Positions 6,555-11,403 of a stretch of 11,403 bases of DNA are shown in pieces. The position numbers were made by a program, and so were the translations under genes. Every line of letters begins with the position of its first letter. The stretch's first letter is position 1. Under the pieces are notes generated by a model, which worked only from the letters and a program-made list of their open reading frames with translations, had not been told where the DNA came from and did not search any database. Source of the DNA: an uncultured Lachnospiraceae bacterium (GTDB lineage: Bacteria; Bacillota; Clostridia; Lachnospirales; Lachnospiraceae). The stretch covers positions 1 to 11,403 of the forward strand of contig USGU01000029.1 of assembly GCA_900554415.1 (NCBI GenBank). The letters are read 5' to 3'.

Positions 6555-7098
6555 AAAACGGATTCGTACACTTCGAAAGGAAATGAATCCGGATGAAGTC
6601 TGTAAAAAAAGTGGAAGGATTGCAGAACAGGTTCTTCATACCACCGCATTTAAAGAAGCAGAACTGGTACTGCTTTATGCAGATTTCCAGAACGAGGTAC
6701 AGACCGGTTTATTAGCTGAAGAATCATGGAAAGCCGGAAAAAGAGTTGCATATCCCAAGGTAGTTGGAAACGAAATGGAATTCTATCTGATTTCTGAATA
6801 CGCCCAGCTTACACCGGGTGCTATGAATATTCCGGAGCCGGCCACCGATTGCGAAAAAATTATTTCTTTCCCGGAAAATACACTGATGATTATGCCCGGA
6901 GTGGCATTTGATGAAAATTTAAACCGTGTGGGATACGGGGGCGGCTATTATGACCGCTTTTTGGACAAACATCCAGATTTAGTACGAATCGCAATAAGCT
7001 ATGAATTACAGTTATGTGACAATATACCTGTTGAACCCACTGACTACAAACCACATATGCTGATTACAGAAAAAGAAATCCTGACAGCAGAGAATTAA
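6532..7098 (+). CDS. 5-formyltetrahydrofolate cyclo-ligase
   Basis: This cytoplasmic enzyme uses ATP to convert 5-formyl-THF to 5,10-methenyl-THF, returning a dead-end folate to one-carbon metabolism. The 188-residue product has normal family length. Diagnostic parts are an N-terminal 'KQQIRKRIRTLRKEM' (4-18), 'GAMNIPEP' (96-103), and 'MPGVAFDENLNRVGYGGGYY' (121-140) followed by DRFL, which forms the substrate and ATP pocket. I preferred ATG 6532 from family alignment (MDTKQQIRK). An ATG at 6502 in the same frame has a better-looking AGGAG, but it would add ten unusual residues. The stop codon lies in the loop of the terminator at 7072-7122. Confidence 0.93.
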   Translation: MDTKQQIRKRIRTLRKEMNPDEVCKKSGRIAEQVLHTTAFKEAELVLLYADFQNEVQTGLLAEESWKAGKRVAYPKVVGNEMEFYLISEYAQLTPGAMNIPEPATDCEKIISFPENTLMIMPGVAFDENLNRVGYGGGYYDRFLDKHPDLVRIAISYELQLCDNIPVEPTDYKPHMLITEKEILTAEN

Positions 7099-7122
7099 AC
7101 TCTGATCTGTCAGGATTTCTTT
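7072..7122. terminator. Strong bidirectional terminator between the folate gene and luxS
   Basis: AAAGAAATCCTGACAG (7072-7087) pairs perfectly with CTGTCAGGATTTCTTT (7107-7122). After a 2-nt bulge, CAGAG (7088-7092) pairs with CTCTG (7100-7104) around a 7-nt loop. The U-rich right arm serves plus-strand transcripts, and the A-rich left arm, extending to 7070, serves the convergent luxS transcript. The folate gene's TAA sits in the loop. Confidence 0.85.
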
Positions 7123-7155
7123 CCATTATAGACACGTTATATATATCGGAATCCT

Positions 7156-7635
7156 TTATTCTGGATAAATTAATTGTTTATCCGTAATATTTTCCAACAC
7201 TTCTTTTAAATATTTCCGTGCACAGTATTTTGCCATCGGAAGATTCATATCCAGATAATTTCCGCAGTCTTTCGGAGCGGCTCCTGGAACTTCGCCTTCA
7301 AATTCGGCAATAAACGTAAACATTTCTCTCATAAGAGGCACAATATCTTTGGATTCATAATCACCGGCAAGAAGTAAATAGAATCCGGTTCGGCATCCCA
7401 TCGGTCCAAAATAGAGTGTTTTATCTCCATATTCTGCATGATTTCTTAAAAAGGTTGCGCCAAGATGCTCAATGGTGTGCATTTCTGCCGTGTTAATCGT
7501 AGGTTCTTCGTTCGGCTTTGTCATACGGATATCAAAGGTTGTAATCGGATGCCCTTCTACTGAATCCTTTCTGGAAACATAGAGCCCCGGAACTAATTTT
7601 ATGTGGTCAATGGTAAAGCTTGCAATCTTTTTCAT
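7156..7635 (-). CDS. luxS: S-ribosylhomocysteine lyase LuxS
   Basis: LuxS cleaves S-ribosylhomocysteine to homocysteine and DPD, the precursor of autoinducer AI-2, in the activated methyl cycle. The 159-residue product has normal length. It has the metal-binding HTIEH at 53-57 (His53, His57), the third ligand Cys124 in 'PKDCGNY', and the catalytic Cys81 in 'GCRTGFY'. The start at 7635 is set by AAAGGAG (7642-7648) 6 nt upstream and by the family N-terminus 'MKKIASFTIDH'. The frame stays open for 48 more codons upstream, but that stretch crosses the promoter and is not coding. It is a single gene with its own promoter, divergent from galK. No methionine-cycle genes are adjacent. Confidence 0.97.
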   Translation of the reverse strand: MKKIASFTIDHIKLVPGLYVSRKDSVEGHPITTFDIRMTKPNEEPTINTAEMHTIEHLGATFLRNHAEYGDKTLYFGPMGCRTGFYLLLAGDYESKDIVPLMREMFTFIAEFEGEVPGAAPKDCGNYLDMNLPMAKYCARKYLKEVLENITDKQLIYPE

Positions 7636-7669
7636 TTTGTTCTCCTTTAAATTGAAAGATGATGTACTA

Positions 7670-7698
7670 ATTATATCCCCTCCTAACTGGAAAAACAA
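7670..7698 (-). promoter_or_regulatory. luxS promoter
   Basis: On the minus strand, TTGTTT (7693-7698) and a perfect TATAAT (7670-7675) are separated by 17 bp. The start site would be near 7663, giving a leader of about 28 nt before luxS. The -35 box abuts that of the galK promoter. Confidence 0.7.
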
Positions 7699-7716
7699 GG
7701 TTACGTATGCTATACT
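7688..7716 (+). promoter_or_regulatory. galK promoter with extended -10
   Basis: TATACT (7711-7716) is preceded by TGC (7708-7710), an extended -10. TGGAAA (7688-7693), a 4/6 match to the -35 box, lies 17 bp upstream. Transcription would begin near 7723, about 42 nt before the galK ATG. It shares base 7693 with the opposing luxS -35 box. Confidence 0.65.
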
Positions 7717-7723
7717 TGTATAG
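7710..7723. promoter_or_regulatory. Palindrome over the galK -10 box, possible operator
   Basis: CTATAC (7710-7715) and GTATAG (7718-7723) form a perfect 6-bp inverted repeat around TT. It covers the galK -10 box and the likely start site, where a repressor would block transcription. No regulator gene is adjacent. Because it overlaps an AT-rich promoter element, chance is a fair alternative. Confidence 0.35.
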
Positions 7724-7764
7724 ATTTGGTTTAAAATTTTATTGAAAACGGAGATTCTGAAAAT

Positions 7765-9057
7765 ATGAACAGCAGACAACTAATAGAAGGATTTAAAAAT
7801 GGTATGTATGACGGACAGCTTTTGGAGCTTTATATAGACGAAGAACAGATTCCATATCAGAGAGAACGATATACGAATGCCATCCAAACCTTTGAAGATT
7901 TATTTCACACGGAAAAGGAAAATATGGATGACATTGAAATTTACAGTGCACCGGGGCGGACAGAAATCGGTGGTAACCATACAGACCACCAGTGTGGCCG
8001 TGTACTGACTTCGGCTGTCAATATGGATATGATAGCAGTGGTGCAAAAAAATAATGACCAGATAATACGGATTCAGTCAGAGGGTTATCCGATGATTAGA
8101 GTAAACTGCACCAATACCATTTATAAAGAAGCAGAAGAGGGAAGTACCGCTTCTCTGGTAAAAGGAATTCTTCACACGCTGAAAGAACACGAATTCCCTG
8201 TTGGCGGCTTTTCCGCCTATATTACATCCGATGTGCCAACGGGCTCAGGACTCTCTTCTTCGGCAGCTTTTGAAGTTCTGATTGGGCGCATTTTATCCGG
8301 TCTTTACGGTCAGAATCAGCTTACAGCCGTACAAAATGCCTGTTTCGGGCAGTTTGCAGAAAGTACATACTTCGGAAAACCTTGTGGACTCATGGACCAG
8401 ATGGCATGCTCTGTCGGAGGGCTTATGCAGATTGATTTTCAAAATCCGAAGGAACCACTGATTACTGGTGTGAAGTCACCGCTTCTCAATCAGGATTATC
8501 AGTTATGTATTGTGGACGTCAAATCTTCCCATCATGAACTGACAGACGAGTACGCTGCGATTCCAAAAGAAATGGGACTGATTGCTGCCCATTATGGTAA
8601 AAAAGTACTTCGTGAGGTTGATGAAGCATTATTTTTGCAGGAACTTTCAGTTCTCCGAACCCGGTATGGTGACCGCAGTGTACTGCGTGCCTTTCATTTC
8701 TTTCAGGAAAACAGACGGGTGGAAGAAGAAGCAAAAGCATTGCTTGAAAATGATATAGACAAATTTTTAAAACTCGTCAAAAAATCCGGAGATTCTTCTT
8801 ATAAGTATTTGCAAAATATTTATGCAAACGAGGCACCTCAAAGTCAGGGACTCTCTATCGCTCTTGCACTCAGTGAAGAATTTCTGGGAGAAAAGGGAGC
8901 TTGCCGGGTACATGGTGGTGGCTTTGCCGGTACCATTCAGGTCTTTGTTCCAAAGGAGATGGCAGGAGACTACCGACATACTATGGAAGCAGTCTTTGGT
9001 GAAAACAGTTGCCATTTTCTAAAACTGAGACCTTGCGGGGCAGTGAAAGTATTATAA
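7765..9057 (+). CDS. galK: Galactokinase (GHMP kinase family), clostridial variant
   Basis: Galactokinase phosphorylates galactose to galactose-1-phosphate using ATP, the first committed step of the Leloir pathway. The 430-residue product is somewhat longer than the usual ~390, with about 50 extra residues at the N-terminus. The three GHMP motifs are present: 'APGRTEIGGNHTDHQCGRVL' (62-81), the ATP loop 'VPTGSGLSSSAA' (157-168) and 'HGGGFAGTIQVF' (383-394). The likely catalytic aspartate is Asp211 in 'CGLMDQM'. The sugar motif departs from the classical GRxNLIGEHTDY: Glu replaces Asn, and Asn replaces the sugar-contacting Glu. I recall this variant from clostridial GalK, so galactose is still the best substrate guess. 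It is transcribed alone; no galT or galE is nearby. GGAG lies 11 nt before ATG. Confidence 0.9.
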   Translation: MNSRQLIEGFKNGMYDGQLLELYIDEEQIPYQRERYTNAIQTFEDLFHTEKENMDDIEIYSAPGRTEIGGNHTDHQCGRVLTSAVNMDMIAVVQKNNDQIIRIQSEGYPMIRVNCTNTIYKEAEEGSTASLVKGILHTLKEHEFPVGGFSAYITSDVPTGSGLSSSAAFEVLIGRILSGLYGQNQLTAVQNACFGQFAESTYFGKPCGLMDQMACSVGGLMQIDFQNPKEPLITGVKSPLLNQDYQLCIVDVKSSHHELTDEYAAIPKEMGLIAAHYGKKVLREVDEALFLQELSVLRTRYGDRSVLRAFHFFQENRRVEEEAKALLENDIDKFLKLVKKSGDSSYKYLQNIYANEAPQSQGLSIALALSEEFLGEKGACRVHGGGFAGTIQVFVPKEMAGDYRHTMEAVFGENSCHFLKLRPCGAVKVL

Positions 9058-9083
9058 ACTTTGAAGTAAATAACAATAAATCT

Positions 9084-9135
9084 AAAAAGGCACTCTGTCA
9101 TCATAAATCCAATGATGGCAGAATGCCTTTTCTTT
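9084..9135. terminator. Bidirectional terminator between galK and the ABC-F gene
   Basis: AAAAGGCA (9085-9092) pairs with TGCCTTTT (9124-9131). After one C-A mismatch, TCTGTCATCAT (9094-9104) pairs with ATGATGGCAGA (9112-9122) with one G-U pair, closing a 7-nt loop. The right side continues TTTTCTTT for plus-strand transcripts. The left A-run gives U's on the minus strand for the convergent ABC-F transcript. Confidence 0.85.
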
Positions 9136-9202
9136 ACGCAAAGCAACGAGCCAAAGTCCGTTCTTGCACTACTGTTAAATTTAAAAAAACAAAGTTCAAA
9201 AA

Positions 9203-10834
9203 TTAGTTATCTGTCTCAGCCATAGTATAGGTTTGACGTTTTCTTGCCATCTCATCGCTTGCAAGATATTCATCATAAGTGGTCATCTTATCAATCATCT
9301 TTCCGCCCGGCATGATTTCCATAATACGGTTAGCCGTGGTCTGTACAATCTGATGGTCACGGGAAGAGAAGAGAAGCACACCGTGGAACTTCTGTATTCC
9401 GTTGTTCAGTGCAGTGATTGCTTCCATGTCCAAATGGTCGGTAGGTTCGTCTAAAATCAGAACATTTGCACCTGAAATCATCATTTTGGAGAGCAGGCAG
9501 CGCACCTTTTCTCCACCGGATAATACTTTTACCTTCTTCACACCGTCTTCACCGGCAAAAAGCATTCTTCCAAGGAAACCACGGACATAGGTTACATCCT
9601 TGATTTCAGAATACTGGGTAAGCCATTCCACAATGGTATCGTCATTGTCAAATTCTTTTCCGCTGTCCTTCGGGAAATATGCCTGCGTTGTAGTAACTCC
9701 CCATTTGTAAGTTCCTGCATCCGGCTCCATTTCTCCTGACAGAATCTGGAATAAGGTTGTTTTTGCTAATTCATTTCCACCTACAAAAGCAACTTTGTCA
9801 TCACGGTTTAAGGTGAAGGAAATATTGTCCAGAATATTTTCTCCGTCAATAGTCTTTGAAATTCCTTCTACAGTAAGCACCTCATTTCCGATTTCACGGT
9901 TCGGCTTGAAGTCAATATATGGGTATTTACGGCTGGAAGGACGAATTTCATCCAACTGAATTTTCTCCAGTGCACGCTTTCTGGAAGTTGCCTGACGGGA
10001 CTTTGATGCGTTGGCACTGAATCGGGAAATAAATTCCTGGAGTTCTTTGATTTTTTCTTCTTTTTTCTTATTTGCTTCTTTCATCTGACGGATAAGAAGC
10101 TGGCTGGATTCATACCAGAAGTCATAGTTTCCGGCATAGAGCTTAATCTTACCATAGTCAATATCTGCAATCTGTGTACAGACTTTATTCAGGAAATAAC
10201 GGTCATGTGATACAACGATGACTGTGTTTTCAAAGTTGATCAAAAATTCCTCAAGCCATGCGATCGCATCCAGATCCAAATGGTTCGTAGGCTCGTCGAG
10301 AAGCAGGATATCCGGATTACCAAATAATGCCTGTGCAAGCAGAACCTTTACTTTCTCAGGACCATTTAAGTTCTTCATCATCTCATAGTGAAGTTCTGTT
10401 CCGATTCCAAGACCATTTAACAATGTTGCTGCATCAGACTCTGCTTCCCAGCCATTCATGGTCGCGAACTCTGCTTCCAGCTCACTTGCCTTGATACCGT
10501 CCTCGTCTGTAAAATCTTCCTTTGCATAGATTGCTTCTTTTTCTTTCATAATTTCATACAGTCTCGCATTTCCAAGCATAACTGTATCAAGAACCGGATA
10601 CTCGTCATATTTGAAGTGATCCTGCTGTAAGAATGAAAGTCTCTGTCCCGGAGTGATGATGACTTCTCCGTTGGTCGGCTCAAGCTGTCCGGAAAGAATC
10701 TTTAAAAATGTAGACTTTCCTGCACCATTGGCACCGATCAGACCATAACAGTTCCCTTCTGTAAATTTAATATTAACGTCTTCAAATAATGCTTTTTTCC
10801 CAACTCGTAATGTAATATTACTTGTACTGATCAT
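9203..10834 (-). CDS. ABC-F family ATPase, YkpA/YbiT type
   Basis: ABC-F proteins are soluble tandem ATPases that act at the ribosome E-site or in translation control; some give antibiotic protection. The 543-residue product has two nucleotide-binding domains. NBD1 carries Walker A GANGAGKST (34-42), Walker B ILLLDEPTNHLD (176-187) and switch His210. The inter-domain linker (about 241-300) is charged and helical, ending in 'RFSANASKSRQATSR' as in YbiT. NBD2 carries a degenerate Walker A GGNELAKTT (352-360), signature LSGGE (438-442), ILDEPTDHLD (460-469) and Arg492 where the switch His belongs. The NBD1 signature is also degenerate, LNGPE (156-160). AAAAGGAG lies 8 nt before ATG. The short linker and YbiT-like sequence suggest housekeeping rather than drug resistance. 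Confidence 0.93.
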   Translation of the reverse strand: MISTSNITLRVGKKALFEDVNIKFTEGNCYGLIGANGAGKSTFLKILSGQLEPTNGEVIITPGQRLSFLQQDHFKYDEYPVLDTVMLGNARLYEIMKEKEAIYAKEDFTDEDGIKASELEAEFATMNGWEAESDAATLLNGLGIGTELHYEMMKNLNGPEKVKVLLAQALFGNPDILLLDEPTNHLDLDAIAWLEEFLINFENTVIVVSHDRYFLNKVCTQIADIDYGKIKLYAGNYDFWYESSQLLIRQMKEANKKKEEKIKELQEFISRFSANASKSRQATSRKRALEKIQLDEIRPSSRKYPYIDFKPNREIGNEVLTVEGISKTIDGENILDNISFTLNRDDKVAFVGGNELAKTTLFQILSGEMEPDAGTYKWGVTTTQAYFPKDSGKEFDNDDTIVEWLTQYSEIKDVTYVRGFLGRMLFAGEDGVKKVKVLSGGEKVRCLLSKMMISGANVLILDEPTDHLDMEAITALNNGIQKFHGVLLFSSRDHQIVQTTANRIMEIMPGGKMIDKMTTYDEYLASDEMARKRQTYTMAETDN

Positions 10835-10885
10835 TATATTTGCTCCTTTTTATCTATCAATCACGTTTTAGCTCATACGAAGAAT

Positions 10886-10914
10886 ATCTTACCAAAGATA
10901 CGTCAAAATAGCAA
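10886..10914 (-). promoter_or_regulatory. Candidate promoter of the ABC-F gene
   Basis: On the minus strand TTGCTA (10909-10914) and TAAGAT (10886-10891) are 17 bp apart, each matching consensus at 4 of 6 positions. The leader would be about 45 nt. A 6-bp inverted repeat, TATCTT and AAGATA with a 4-nt gap (10885-10900), overlaps the -10 box and could be an operator. Confidence 0.45.
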
Positions 10915-11028
10915 GCCGGGAAACCACTGTTTTTCGGCACTTTACGCACTTTTTCTATTTCCGTCGCATCTTTTTACTACCTTTTTATCTACTTCCTGCA
11001 TTTTTAACTGATTTTTTATAAAAAGGCA

Positions 11029-11058
11029 TTTTCATGATTCTATTTTTCGTTATATAAT
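11029..11058 (+). promoter_or_regulatory. Candidate promoter of the patatin-like gene
   Basis: A perfect TATAAT (11053-11058) lies 18 bp after TTTTCA (11029-11034), a 4/6 match to the -35 box. The phased T-tracts end just upstream, where they could act like an UP element. The start near 11065 would give a leader of about 93 nt. Confidence 0.5.
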
Positions 11059-11078
11059 ATCACTTAGAAAATGTTTCC

Positions 11079-11100
11079 AAAGTCAGGAATCCCTGCCTTT
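11079..11100 (+). other. Small hairpin in the patatin-gene leader
   Basis: AAAG (11079-11082) pairs with CTTT (11097-11100), and CAGG (11084-11087) pairs with CCTG (11092-11095) around AATC. One T-C mismatch separates the two halves. It lacks a U-tract for termination, so it may be an operator or a leader structure. Confidence 0.35.
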
Positions 11101-11157
11101 GAATCATGTTTCACCGAAAACTATTATCGAATTATTACAAAACAAGAGGTGTTGATT

Positions 11158-11403
11158 ATGATAAATGCAACAATCGTACTGGAAGGCGGTGCCACCAGAG
11201 GTGTATTCACTTCGGGAGTTTTAGATTATCTTATGGAACAGGATACTTATCTCTCCCACGTTATTGGTGTTTCTGCTGGAGCATGTAATGCCGTGGATTA
11301 CGTGTCAAAACAGATTGGGCGTACACGAAACTGTATGATCGTGGAAGATAAAGAATACAACTATCACAATAATCTTCGTGATTTCATGCGTGAAAAGAGT
11401 CTT
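11158..11403 (+). CDS. Patatin-like phospholipase family protein (N-terminal part)
   Basis: The first 82 codons are present and the frame is open to the window edge. The patatin fold uses a Ser-Asp dyad to hydrolyse acyl esters of lipids. Visible here are the oxyanion-hole loop GGATRG (10-15) and the nucleophile elbow GVSAG (37-41) with Ser39. The aspartate of the dyad would lie beyond the edge. 'VLEGGATRGVFTSGVLDYLM' (7-26) fits the short bacterial RssA-like branch, typically around 280 residues. AAGAGGTG lies 6 nt before ATG. There is no signal peptide, so the protein is probably cytoplasmic. The natural substrate is unknown. Confidence 0.9.
   Translation, partial: MINATIVLEGGATRGVFTSGVLDYLMEQDTYLSHVIGVSAGACNAVDYVSKQIGRTRNCMIVEDKEYNYHNNLRDFMREKSL

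Larger units (their letters stand above)
10835..11157. other. 323-bp divergent intergenic spacer with phased T-tracts
   Basis: No gene is supported here. The spacer holds the ABC-F promoter near its left end and the patatin-gene promoter near its right. Between them T5-T6 runs start at 10930, 10950, 10971, 10982, 11001 and 11012. The spacings are close to multiples of the DNA helical repeat, as expected for intrinsically curved DNA. A T/C-rich strand bias runs from about 10925 to 11017. Confidence 0.7.

Noticed and set aside
7636..7779. 48-codon N-terminal extension of LuxS
   Set aside because: It covers the luxS promoter and ribosome binding site, and LuxS proteins start at the internal ATG with a normal 159-residue length.
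9009..9206. 65-codon plus-strand frame after galK
   Set aside because: It overlaps the galK end and runs through the terminator hairpin; its composition is low-complexity and basic.
10921..11030. T-rich spacer considered as a CRISPR or direct-repeat array
   Set aside because: The T-tracts recur at helical spacing but the sequences between them differ; there is no repeat unit.
11106..11288. 60-codon plus-strand frame overlapping the patatin-like gene
   Set aside because: It is a shifted frame over the patatin N-terminus, whose GGxxRG and GxSxG motifs fix the true frame.

Overview
The window looks like chromosomal DNA from a low-GC, spore-forming Firmicute of class Clostridia, most likely a Lachnospiraceae-type gut anaerobe. 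This rests on the AT-rich codon use, AAGGAG-type ribosome binding sites, the sporulation-linked yqfC-yqfD pair, a clostridial-style galactokinase and a YkpA/YbiT-like ABC-F protein. The assignment is inferred from gene content and protein style, not from a database search.

Left edge (1-250): the first ~54 bases fit the 3' end of a group II intron, with a domain VI helix and a bulged branch-point A. A candidate promoter and a long imperfect hairpin follow, leading into an unrecognised membrane protein gene (251-922).

Plus-strand cluster (997-7098): yqfC, yqfD, phoH and ybeY are tightly packed. They are followed by a MurJ/SpoVB-type lipid flippase, a small membrane-anchored protein whose C-terminus resembles BofC, a DUF896 (UPF0291) protein and 5-formyltetrahydrofolate cyclo-ligase. 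The cluster joins sporulation (yqfC/D), RNA metabolism (PhoH, YbeY), envelope building (flippase) and folate metabolism. A sigma-E-like promoter precedes yqfC. A strong, probably bidirectional terminator lies at 7072-7122.

Middle (7156-9057): luxS (minus) and galK (plus) diverge from a 129-bp spacer whose two promoters meet back to back at their -35 boxes. LuxS belongs to the activated-methyl cycle and AI-2 production. GalK opens the Leloir pathway. A second bidirectional terminator follows galK.

Right side (9203-11403): an ABC-F ATPase gene (minus) in which one of the two composite ATP sites is degenerate. Then comes a 323-bp divergent spacer with helically phased T-tracts, and the first 82 codons of a patatin-like phospholipase that runs off the edge.

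I found no tRNA, rRNA, CRISPR array or insertion sequence transposase, and no obvious defence or biosynthetic system. The less ordinary signals are the structured leader at 115-173, the ABC-F asymmetry, the curved-DNA spacer and the variant sugar-site motif of GalK.
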